Below, piece by piece: positions 1 through 4,401 of a DNA stretch of 5,879 nucleotides. The stretch lies in NCBI GenBank assembly GCA_964549065.1, contig CAZJUC010000206.1:1-5879 (forward strand), in the 5' to 3' direction. Position numbers and translations under genes: made by a program. The stretch's first letter is position 1; the number at the start of each line of letters is the position of its first letter. The notes below the pieces were generated by a model, which saw only the letters and a list, made by a program, of their open reading frames with translations, did no database searches and was not told where the DNA came from. The DNA is from Sva-07 sp964549065 (lineage in GTDB: Bacteria > Actinomycetota > Acidimicrobiia > Acidimicrobiales > Ilumatobacteraceae).

Positions 1-338
1 CGCACCGCTACGACGTGATCGTCACCGACAACCTGTTCGGCGACATCCTCACCGACCTCGGCGGCGCGGTGTCCGGCGGCATCGGCCTCGCGTCGTCGGC
101 GAACCTCAATCCGGCTCGCACCGGCCCCTCGATGTTCGAACCCGTCCACGGCTCCGCCCCCGACATCGCCGGGCAGAACAAGGCCAATCCGACCGCAGCG
201 ATCCTGAGCGCTGCACTGATGCTCGATTTCCTCGGCGAAGACGCTGCAGCCGATCGGATCCGCGCTGCCTGCGCCGATCCTGTCACCGGCAGCACCACCG
301 ACGTCGGTGACACCATCGCTGCACGCGTGGGAAACTGA
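1..338 (+). CDS. leuB: 3-isopropylmalate dehydrogenase, C-terminal part (5' end outside window)
   Basis: This is the last 111 residues of LeuB; the first whole codon is at position 3 and the stop is TGA at 336-338. LeuB is the cytoplasmic NAD-dependent enzyme that oxidises and decarboxylates 3-isopropylmalate in leucine synthesis. In citramalate-using organisms it also handles 3-methylmalate, giving 2-oxobutyrate for isoleucine. Visible family motifs are VTDNLFGDILTDL near the start, whose aspartates belong to the divalent-metal and substrate site, then GGIGLASSANL, then FEPVHGSAPDIAGQNKANP, the conserved stretch around the NAD-binding loop. The C-terminus ends in the usual helical tail. It lies three bases upstream of ilvE and is almost certainly co-transcribed with it. 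Isocitrate or tartrate dehydrogenases share the fold, but the motif spelling and the ilvE neighbour favour LeuB. Confidence 0.95.
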   Translation, partial: HRYDVIVTDNLFGDILTDLGGAVSGGIGLASSANLNPARTGPSMFEPVHGSAPDIAGQNKANPTAAILSAALMLDFLGEDAAADRIRAACADPVTGSTTDVGDTIAARVGN

Positions 339-341
339 CGC

Positions 342-1259
342 ATGCCCATCACACCGACCCCGAAGATCTGGATGAACGGCGAACTCGTCGACTGGGACAA
401 GGCCCAGGTGCACGTGCTCACCCACACACTCCACTACGGGACCGGTGTGTTCGAGGGCATCCGCGCCTACGAGACCGACGACGGCCCGGCGGTGTTCCGC
501 CTCACCGACCACATCGTGCGACTGTTCAGCTCGGCGAAGATCATGGGCATGGAGATTCCGTACAGCGTCGACGAACTGGTCGCCGCCACCAAGGAGACGG
601 TGGTCTCGACCGGCCTCGACTCGTGCTACATCCGCCCGATCGCGTACTTCGGCTACGGCGAGATGGGCCTCAACACGCTGCCGTGCACCGTCGACGTGTC
701 GATCGCCTGCTGGCCGTGGGGTGCCTACCTCGGCGACGACGCCGTCGAGAAGGGCGTGCGGATGAAGATCTCGTCGTGGTCACGTCACGATCACAACACG
801 ATGCCGCCGGCGTCGAAGACCACCGGCAACTACGTCAACTCGTCGCTCGCGAAGGTCGAGGCGCTCAAGGCCGGCTACGACGAGGCGATCATGCTCGCGC
901 CGAACGGTCTCGTCGCCGAGTGCACCGGCGAGAACATCTTCGTGTCCCGTCACGGCAAGCTGCTCACACCGCCGCTGTCGGCGGGCGCGCTGGAAGGCAT
1001 CACCCAGAATTCGGTGTCGACCATCGCTGCCGACCTCGGGTTCGAAGTGGTCGTCGACAACCTCGCTCGCAGCGACCTGTACATCGCGGACGAAGCGTTC
1101 GTGTGCGGTACCGCCGCCGAGGTCAGCTCGATCAACTCGGTGGACGACCGCGAGATCCCGTGCCCCGGGCCGATGACCACGGCGATCGCCCACACGTACC
1201 ACGAGGCGATCCGCGGCAAGGATCCCCGATACGCCCACTGGTGCGAACACGTCTCCTGA
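342..1259 (+). CDS. ilvE: Branched-chain amino acid aminotransferase (fold type IV, PLP-dependent)
   Basis: The 305-residue product is the usual length for bacterial IlvE. It moves the amino group between glutamate and the 2-oxo acids of isoleucine, valine and leucine, the last step of their synthesis. The N-terminal HYGTGVFEGIRAYE (residues 31-44) is the class-IV signature with the conserved arginine. Lys159 in PASKTTGNY aligns with the PLP-forming lysine of the E. coli enzyme. Glu193 in VAECTGENIF matches the conserved cofactor-ring contact. The later blocks LLTPPLSAGALEGIT and LYIADEAFVCGTAAE complete the family pattern. ATG 342 is chosen because GGGAA at 329-333, inside the end of leuB, gives a ribosome binding site eight bases upstream and the N-terminus aligns with homologues. 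With leuB only three bases before it, the two form an operon. D-amino-acid aminotransferase and aminodeoxychorismate lyase share the fold but lack this full motif set. Confidence 0.96.
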   Translation: MPITPTPKIWMNGELVDWDKAQVHVLTHTLHYGTGVFEGIRAYETDDGPAVFRLTDHIVRLFSSAKIMGMEIPYSVDELVAATKETVVSTGLDSCYIRPIAYFGYGEMGLNTLPCTVDVSIACWPWGAYLGDDAVEKGVRMKISSWSRHDHNTMPPASKTTGNYVNSSLAKVEALKAGYDEAIMLAPNGLVAECTGENIFVSRHGKLLTPPLSAGALEGITQNSVSTIAADLGFEVVVDNLARSDLYIADEAFVCGTAAEVSSINSVDDREIPCPGPMTTAIAHTYHEAIRGKDPRYAHWCEHVS

Positions 1260-1303
1260 CGCCCGCGTCGCGCACCCCTCCCCCGACCCGACCCGAAAAA
1301 TCT

Positions 1304-1334
1304 CGTCAGCGTTGCGCTCAGCGCAACGCTGACG
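1304..1334. repeat. Perfect 31-base palindrome between ilvE and the oxidoreductase gene
   Basis: Arms CGTCAGCGTTGCGCT (1304-1318) and AGCGCAACGCTGACG (1320-1334) are exact reverse complements around a single central C. As RNA it would form a very stable 12-14 bp hairpin 45 bases after the ilvE stop. No T-run follows it on the plus strand. Read on the minus strand it is followed three bases later by five T (1296-1300). It may therefore be a tract-less terminator for leuB-ilvE, a bidirectional terminator, or the operator of a dimeric repressor. It ends about ten bases before the proposed -35 region of the next gene. The sequence does not decide between these roles. Confidence 0.75.
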
Positions 1335-1344
1335 CGCCATTTCG

Positions 1345-1373
1345 GTCAAGGGAGCACTCCGGTCACGTACTGT
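1345..1373 (+). promoter_or_regulatory. Possible leaderless promoter of the luciferase-like oxidoreductase gene
   Basis: TACTGT at 1368-1373 fits the actinobacterial TANNNT -10 pattern and ends seven bases before ATG 1381, so transcription would begin at or next to the start codon. A weak -35-like GTCAAG lies at 1345-1350 with a 17-base spacer. No Shine-Dalgarno sequence lies at a usable distance before the ATG; the nearest purine run, GGGAG at 1350-1354, is about 26 bases away. This is an inference from spacing and motif only. Confidence 0.45.
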
Positions 1374-1380
1374 CGCTCGT

Positions 1381-2334
1381 ATGCCGAACGTGGGGATGTG
1401 TTTCGATCGGACGCTGCCGGCACCGTTCGTGGTCGAGGTCGCCGAGAGTCTCGAGGCACGTGGAGTCGATCAGCTGTGGGTGATCGAGGACTGCTTCTAC
1501 ACCGCCGGCATCAGCCTTGCGGCGACGGCACTGGCGCGCACCGAACGGCTGACGGTGGGGCTCGGGATCCTTCCCGCCGTGGCGCGCAACCCCGCGATCA
1601 CCGCAATGGAACTGGCGACGCTTGCGAACCTCGCCCCCGGCCGGCTGCTGGCGGGAATCGGCCATGGCGTGCAGGAGTGGATGGAACAGATGGGTGCCCG
1701 AACGCGGTCGCCGCTGACGACCCTCGAGGAGGTGATCGCCGTCGTCGGCAGTCTGCTGCGCGGTGACACCGTGACGTTCGATGGTCGCGAGGTCACGATG
1801 AGCGATGTGGCGCTCGACGCGCCTCCCTCCCAGGTTCCCCCGTTGCTTGCTGGTGTCAGCGGTCCGAAGTCGATGGCGCTCGCCGGGCGTGTCGCCGGCG
1901 GGGTGGTGCTCGCCGAGGGTGCCGGGCCGACCTTCGTCCGCCAGGCGATCGCCGCTGCCGGAAGCCCCGATCCCTTCCGTGTGGCGGTGTTCTCGGCATT
2001 GAGCATCCACGACGACGCCAGGACGGCGCATCGGATCATGGCGCCGTTCGTGGCCGAGATGCTCGTCGGCGGTGGCCCGGCCGTGCTCGCCCACCCGCAC
2101 GTCGACGAGATCCACGAGCGTTTTCGCGAGCTCGGTCTCGACGGAATCGCCGAGATGCCAGCCGAGTGGTGGATCGAACTCGGAGCGATCGGCACGTTCG
2201 ACGACGCCGTGCACCACGCCGAAGCACTCGTCGACGCAGGAGCCCGGGACGTGACGTTCTTCCCCGGACCTTCGGTCGAGCTCGCCCGAGCGGATCTCGC
2301 CCACATCACCCGCCTCGCCGCAGTGCTGCGCTGA
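1381..2334 (+). CDS. LLM-class (luciferase-like) flavin/F420-dependent oxidoreductase
   Basis: The 317-residue protein is of typical length for a TIM-barrel luciferase-like monooxygenase, most likely of the coenzyme F420-dependent branch common in actinobacteria. Visible blocks are MPNVGMCFDRTLPAP at the N-terminus (first strand), GVDQLWVIEDCFYTAG (residues 28-43, second strand with substrate-side residues), LTVGLGILPAVARNPA (about 57-72), and the characteristic GRLLAGIGHGVQEWMEQMG (about 88-106). PPLLAGVSGPKSMALAGRVAGGVVLAEG (about 155-182) corresponds to the phosphate/cofactor-binding half. The substrate is unknown; family members act on F420H2-linked reductions, oxidative steps in catabolism and antibiotic pathways. 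It has its own possible promoter and is set off from ilvE by a palindrome, so it is probably not part of the branched-chain operon. It converges with the next gene across 13 bases, with no strong terminator visible between them. Confidence 0.88.
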   Translation: MPNVGMCFDRTLPAPFVVEVAESLEARGVDQLWVIEDCFYTAGISLAATALARTERLTVGLGILPAVARNPAITAMELATLANLAPGRLLAGIGHGVQEWMEQMGARTRSPLTTLEEVIAVVGSLLRGDTVTFDGREVTMSDVALDAPPSQVPPLLAGVSGPKSMALAGRVAGGVVLAEGAGPTFVRQAIAAAGSPDPFRVAVFSALSIHDDARTAHRIMAPFVAEMLVGGGPAVLAHPHVDEIHERFRELGLDGIAEMPAEWWIELGAIGTFDDAVHHAEALVDAGARDVTFFPGPSVELARADLAHITRLAAVLR

Positions 2335-2347
2335 AGGTGCCGGGCCC

Positions 2348-3388
2348 TCAGGCAGGACCGTACGGGTCGTACGGGTTCTGCGGCAGGCGTTCGAGAGCGA
2401 TGTCGGTCCCGATGCCGTGTTCCTGTGCGAGCTCGACGGCGAGCCGCAGGGCCACGTCGTCCTCGACTGCCCAACCGGTCGAGTCGAACATCGTGATCTG
2501 CTCGCGGCGGTCGACGAACTCGTCGAGACGTTGCATCAGCTCACTCAGCGACGGTCCGATCCGATCCGAGGACACCTGCTGGCACTCACCCTCGAGGAGG
2601 CACTGTTCGAGCGTGTCGGGCACGACGAAGGCACGGCTGCCGAACGATGCGGGCAGTTCGACCTTGCCGGGGAAATCGGCGCCGACGGCGTTCACGTGCA
2701 GCCAGGGCCGGGTCTCGCAGTCCGCGACGACGGGCCCGGCGCCGATGTCGACCGATGTGCACGTACACAGCACATCGACCTCGCCCAACACCGTCGTCGC
2801 TCGATCGGGTCCGCAGATCTCGACGTCGACGCCCAGGAACGCCACACGGTCGGCGAAGGTGGCCGCCACGTCCGGATCGCTGTCGAAACCGATCACCCTC
2901 TCGATCTCACGAACCCGACTGATCGCATGCAGTTGGGTGACGGCCTGGGCGCCCAGGCCGGCAAGGCCCACCACGACCGGTCCGGGCGTGGCCAGCGCTT
3001 CGGTCGCGAGGCCGGATGCAGCCCCGGTGCGGATGGCCGTGAGCAGTGTGGCGTCGGCGATGGCGACGAGATGACCGGTGACGGTGTCCCACATCGACGA
3101 CGTCGCGATGACCGACGGCAACGCCCGTTGAACCGGGTTTGCCGGGTGATACCCGACCATCTTGACCACGACGGGACCACCCGTCTCGTGCGTCGGCATC
3201 CACTCGATCAGGCCGAGGTCGGGTTTGTCGTAGCGGAATCCGTCTCGAGCGCGCACTTCGACGGCGTCCCCGGAATGGTCGAGGAATCGGCCGCGGAGTC
3301 GCTCGATCATCAGATCCATCAGCTCGTCACGCCCGATGGTGTGCAGCAGGAGTGTCAGATCGGCTGCCCCGAGCACTCTCGTCTTCAC
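2348..3388 (-). CDS. Ornithine cyclodeaminase / mu-crystallin family NAD(P)-dependent protein
   Basis: The 346-residue product matches this family in length and motifs. VVVKMVGYHPANP (about 73-85) carries the family lysine, LTAIRTGAASGLAT (116-129) the substrate-binding arginine, and GLAGLGAQA (141-149) the Rossmann dinucleotide loop. HVNAVGADFPGKVELP (231-246) contains the conserved aspartate, and FDSTGWAVEDDVAL (301-314) closes the active site. Members include ornithine cyclodeaminase (ornithine to proline plus ammonia), alanine and other amino-acid dehydrogenases, and ketimine reductases; which reaction applies here is not visible. GTG 3388 is preferred as the start because a TAGCGT -10-like element lies seven bases upstream; GTG 3397 is the alternative. 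The frame stays open far upstream to about 4180, but that extension resembles no protein and overlaps the structured RNA. The C-terminus contains a short PYDPYGP repeat, encoded by two tandem CGTACGGGT units. Confidence 0.88.
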   Translation of the reverse strand: MKTRVLGAADLTLLLHTIGRDELMDLMIERLRGRFLDHSGDAVEVRARDGFRYDKPDLGLIEWMPTHETGGPVVVKMVGYHPANPVQRALPSVIATSSMWDTVTGHLVAIADATLLTAIRTGAASGLATEALATPGPVVVGLAGLGAQAVTQLHAISRVREIERVIGFDSDPDVAATFADRVAFLGVDVEICGPDRATTVLGEVDVLCTCTSVDIGAGPVVADCETRPWLHVNAVGADFPGKVELPASFGSRAFVVPDTLEQCLLEGECQQVSSDRIGPSLSELMQRLDEFVDRREQITMFDSTGWAVEDDVALRLAVELAQEHGIGTDIALERLPQNPYDPYGPA

Positions 3389-3395
3389 GTGCCGC

Positions 3396-3401
3396 ACGCT
3401 A
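3396..3401 (-). promoter_or_regulatory. Possible -10 element of a leaderless promoter for the cyclodeaminase-like gene
   Basis: Read on the minus strand this is TAGCGT, followed by seven bases and then the GTG start at 3388. The geometry is the same as that seen before the oxidoreductase gene at 1381. No Shine-Dalgarno sequence precedes the GTG. The -35 region is poor, and part of it lies within a small inverted repeat (3414-3433). The gene could instead be read by leakage through the upstream terminator at 3441-3498. Confidence 0.4.
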
Positions 3402-3413
3402 GGGGTGGTTGCG

Positions 3414-3433
3414 ACCAGGGCAGAAACCCTGGT
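3414..3433. repeat. Small inverted repeat upstream of the cyclodeaminase-like gene
   Basis: Arms ACCAGGG (3414-3420) and CCCTGGT (3427-3433) are exact complements with a six-base loop. The repeat sits between the terminator of the structured RNA and the -10-like element of the minus-strand gene, overlapping where its -35 would be. It could be an operator for that promoter or a short hairpin in a read-through transcript. Confidence 0.4.
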
Positions 3434-3440
3434 GGCACAT

Positions 3441-3498
3441 CGAAAACGAAAGCGCCCCGGTCGGCGCTGCTGGCTCTCGCCTGCGCGCCTTCCGGGGC
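3441..3498 (-). terminator. Intrinsic terminator of the structured RNA
   Basis: On the minus strand GCCCCGG (3498-3492) pairs with CCGGGGC (3460-3454). An AA/GA internal loop follows, then GGCGC (3489-3485) with GCGCC (3467-3463), then GGC-GAGA-GCC (3481-3472), a GNRA-capped tip. The stem is followed by GCTTTCGTTTTCG, a U-rich tail. The plus reading would give a TCTC loop and no U-tract, so the orientation is clear. It ends about 50 bases before the GTG start of the cyclodeaminase-like gene, so it can end the RNA or control read-through into that gene. Confidence 0.8.
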
Positions 3499-3563
3499 TG
3501 CTCGAGTGGACAGGTCCACCACTGGTCGAATGTCGGGCGTTAGCCTTCGTCTCGACCTGTTCA

Positions 3564-3599
3564 CATCGCCCGTCTCGCCTTGCGGCGTGGCGGGCGATG
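3564..3599 (-). other. Hairpin in the structured RNA: 9-bp stem, internal loop, GCAA tetraloop
   Basis: CATCGCCCG (3564-3572) and CGGGCGATG (3591-3599) are perfect complements. Inside lie a 3x3 internal loop and a CGCC/GGCG stem (3576-3579 with 3584-3587). On the minus strand the loop reads GCAA, a GNRA tetraloop; on the plus strand it would be TTGC, which is not a stable class. Confidence 0.75.
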
Positions 3600-3607
3600 C
3601 CGCGTTT

Positions 3608-3642
3608 CGGATTCGATTCCGGTTTCCCCGGCCTCGAATCCG
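3608..3642 (-). other. Hairpin in the structured RNA: 9-bp stem with G-A tandem and inner 4-bp stem
   Basis: CGGATTCGA and TCGAATCCG form a perfect 9-bp stem (3608-3616 with 3634-3642). In the minus reading a GG/AA internal loop, able to form tandem G-A pairs, leads to a CCGG/CCGG stem with a GGAAA loop. On the plus strand the same positions would be TT/CC mismatches, so the minus strand again gives the better fold. Confidence 0.7.
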
Positions 3643-3694
3643 TTGGCACCGTTCCCGCTGCCCCGGTCGCCCGGGCCCTCGGTCCTGGTGCCAA
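3643..3694 (-). other. Hairpin in the structured RNA: 8-bp stem enclosing a GC-rich loop
   Basis: TTGGCACC (3643-3650) and GGTGCCAA (3687-3694) are exact complements enclosing 36 bases with one copy of the recurrent GACCGGGGC motif (minus reading). It directly abuts the preceding hairpin at 3642. The two stems could therefore stack coaxially. Confidence 0.6.
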
Positions 3695-3784
3695 TCGGAA
3701 CCGACTGCGCTGAGTCCAGTTGGGGTGGGCCCAGTACCTTCGGCTCCTCGACCACCACTCCGTTGCCCGCACGCCACCAACGCA

Positions 3785-3809
3785 TGCACCGAAGTGCACC
3801 CGAAGGCGC
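3785..3809 (-). other. Two overlapping UUCG hairpins in the structured RNA
   Basis: In the minus reading TGCAC-TTCG-GTGCA spans 3798-3785 and GCGCC-TTCG-GGTGC spans 3809-3796. Both have the extra-stable C(UUCG)G closure. They share bases 3796-3798, so they cannot both form fully and may be alternatives. Confidence 0.6.
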
Positions 3810-3898
3810 CGAGCGTGCCCGGTTGCCTCGCCGACCCGCTCGCTGGCTGCGGGTTGCCCCGTGCCCGTTCGAGCGTTCCAGCAGGTCTCCGTTTCCGC

Positions 3899-3916
3899 CG
3901 CCACCCGAAGGCGACG
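3899..3916 (-). other. UUCG hairpin with strand-diagnostic G-U pairs
   Basis: In the minus reading CGTCGCC-TTCG-GGTGGCG forms a 7-bp stem in which two pairs are G-U wobbles. On the plus strand those two positions become A-C mismatches. This is one of the clearest indications that the functional RNA is transcribed from the minus strand. Confidence 0.65.
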
Positions 3917-3950
3917 CCGGCCCGGTCTGACCCGACGCCCGCCCCGGTCT
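3912..3950. repeat. Imperfect tandem direct repeat in the structured RNA
   Basis: CGACGCCGGCCCGGTCT (3912-3928) and CGACGCCCGCCCCGGTCT (3933-3950) repeat with a period of about 21 bases. Each copy contains one instance of the recurrent GACCGGG(G)C motif (minus reading). It may reflect local duplication of a structural or binding module. Confidence 0.6.
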
Positions 3951-3985
3951 CCCGTGACGTTCGCCGACTCGTCGTTGCTCTCGTC

Positions 3986-3997
3986 CTCCCGAAGGAG
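3986..3997 (-). other. UUCG hairpin in the structured RNA
   Basis: In the minus reading CTCC-TTCG-GGAG is a 4-bp stem with C(UUCG)G closure. It is small on its own but fits the repeated use of this loop across the RNA. Confidence 0.55.
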
Positions 3998-4075
3998 TCC
4001 GACAGCCCGGTCCGAGGTGGCCGTGAACACTGTCCGTGTTCCGATTCCGCTTTCGCCTCGTGGACGGTGTGGGCT

Positions 4076-4087
4076 GGGCCGAAGCCC
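4076..4087 (-). other. UUCG hairpin near the 5' end of the structured RNA
   Basis: In the minus reading GGGC-TTCG-GCCC is a 4-bp all-GC stem with C(UUCG)G closure, about 40 bases from the predicted 5' end. Confidence 0.55.
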
Positions 4088-4132
4088 CCTCCTCACCGCC
4101 CCGGTCGGCGTGCGCTCTCCGGAACGAGCATC

Positions 4133-4177
4133 AGTAAAGACGCCGCATAATCCCAGGTCAAGAGGTATTTCGAAAAA
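4133..4177 (-). promoter_or_regulatory. Promoter of the structured RNA, with A/T-rich upstream element
   Basis: On the minus strand TTGACC (4161-4156) and TTTACT (4138-4133) are separated by exactly 17 bases. They match the housekeeping sigma consensus at five of six and four of six positions. Directly upstream is an A/T-rich run, TTTTTCGAAATA (4177-4166), which stands out in this GC-rich region and resembles an UP element of stable-RNA promoters. Transcription would start near 4125-4128. This is the best -35/-10 pair I see in the window. Confidence 0.65.
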
Positions 4178-4183
4178 CACAGG

Positions 4184-4217
4184 GTTATCCCCGGAACTTT
4201 CTCGTTACCCCCAGGAT
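4184..4217. repeat. Two GTTA(T/C)CCCC repeats spaced 20 bases in the divergent intergenic region
   Basis: GTTATCCCCGGAA (4184-4196) and GTTACCCCCAGGAT (4204-4217) recur with a 20-base period, about two helical turns. They sit upstream of the structured-RNA promoter and about 80 bases upstream of the cimA leader promoter. A looser GTTGCCCACC lies at 4236-4245. They may be activator sites. No regulator is recognised, and the rest of 4218-4295 shows nothing clear. Confidence 0.35.
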
Positions 4218-4295
4218 TCCGTCGTTCGTCCACCCGTTGCCCACCGTTCATGCACAACGATGTTCACAGGATCGACGTCGACGGCGGCACGTTGA

Positions 4296-4324
4296 TTGCA
4301 TCCGGTGGCCGAACCGGGTTCAAT
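4296..4324 (+). promoter_or_regulatory. Promoter for the cimA leader transcript
   Basis: TTGCAT (4296-4301) and TTCAAT (4319-4324) are separated by 17 bases; the -10 matches TATAAT at four positions. The expected start site, 7-9 bases downstream, falls at or next to ATG 4333, so the leader peptide would be translated from a leaderless or nearly leaderless message. This fits the absence of a Shine-Dalgarno sequence there. Confidence 0.5.
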
Positions 4325-4332
4325 GGTGCCCG

Positions 4333-4374
4333 ATGACGAACCATCCAGGCACCGCCATCATCATCATTCTGTAG
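4333..4374 (+). CDS. Isoleucine-rich leader peptide of the cimA attenuator (13 aa)
   Basis: ATG 4333 to TAG 4372-4374 encodes MTNHPGTAIIIIL. Four consecutive Ile codons (ATC ATC ATC ATT, 4357-4368) are followed by a Leu codon and the stop. Such control-codon runs mark leader peptides in ribosome-mediated attenuation: when charged tRNA-Ile is scarce the ribosome stalls there and changes the fold of the RNA downstream. A hairpin begins at the last base of the stop codon, a terminator hairpin follows, and then comes cimA, the entry enzyme of an isoleucine route. The identity of the repeated codon matches the product of the downstream pathway. No Shine-Dalgarno sequence is seen; a promoter is placed for leaderless initiation. 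The overlapping frame from ATG 4323 reads a run of His codons instead and runs on to the cimA start; it is less likely given the cimA context. Confidence 0.75.
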   Translation: MTNHPGTAIIIIL

Positions 4375-4398
4375 AACACGTGGCGCCCCCACGTGTTC
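4374..4398 (+). promoter_or_regulatory. Attenuator hairpin 1 (pause or segment 1:2 hairpin)
   Basis: GAACACGTGG (4374-4383) and CCACGTGTTC (4389-4398) are perfect 10-bp arms with a CGCCC loop. The left arm begins at the last base of the leader stop codon, so a ribosome on the late Ile codons or the stop would cover it. Its loop plus one base (CGCCCC, 4384-4389) can pair with GGGGCG (4413-4418) in the terminator's right arm, a candidate anti-terminator pairing. Confidence 0.65.
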
Positions 4399-4401
4399 GT
4401 C

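Larger units (their letters stand above)
3441..4127 (-). ncRNA. Large structured non-coding RNA of about 690 nt, unrecognised class
   Basis: No frame here looks like protein, yet the minus strand has the parts of a stable RNA gene: a promoter at 4133-4161, no internal U-run, and an intrinsic terminator ending near 3441. Between them lie many hairpins. In the minus reading, C(UUCG)G tetraloops cap stems at 3785-3798, 3796-3809, 3899-3916, 3986-3997 and 4076-4087. GNRA loops cap stems at 3576-3587 (GCAA), 3850-3861 (GCAA) and in the terminator (GAGA). Long stems are 3564-3599, 3608-3642 and 3643-3694. Several pairs are G-U on the minus strand but A-C on the plus, which fixes the orientation. 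I see no RNase P core motif, no tmRNA tag or ends, and no tRNA. The 5' end is placed six bases beyond the -10 and is uncertain by several bases. It could alternatively be a very long leader of the cyclodeaminase-like gene. Confidence 0.72.

Noticed and set aside
2338..2354. Possible terminator between the convergent oxidoreductase and cyclodeaminase-like genes
   Set aside because: Only a 4-bp TGCC/GGCA stem with a nine-base loop and no T-run; too weak to call.
2358..2376. Tandem CGTACGGGT repeat
   Set aside because: Two copies only, inside the C-terminal codons of the cyclodeaminase-like gene, where they encode a PYDPYG stretch; no sign of a regulatory or mobile element.
3608..3642. Possible tRNA, because of a T-arm-like GATTCGATTCC stretch
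   Set aside because: No 5-bp T stem with a 7-base loop, no acceptor stem, D arm or anticodon arm at proper distances; the stretch is better explained by a 9-bp hairpin.
3441..4127. RNase P RNA or tmRNA identity for the structured RNA
   Set aside because: The conserved RNase P core stretches and the tmRNA ends and tag-peptide frame were looked for by eye and not seen. A covariance-model search would settle this.
2417..4150. Long plus-strand open frame of 577 codons opposite the cyclodeaminase-like gene and the RNA
   Set aside because: It is antisense to a gene with clear family motifs and its translation is low-complexity with no domain; long open frames opposite GC-rich genes are common.
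3389..4180. In-frame upstream extension of the cyclodeaminase-like gene by about 264 codons
   Set aside because: The extension has no resemblance to a protein domain, is rich in Arg, Gly and Ala as expected from chance open frames in GC-rich DNA, and covers a terminator, a promoter and many RNA hairpins. The family itself starts at the VKTRVL stretch.
4184..4192. DnaA-box-like GTTATCCCC suggesting a replication origin
   Set aside because: It departs from the TTATCCACA consensus, there is no cluster of boxes, no AT-rich unwinding region, and no dnaA or dnaN neighbour.
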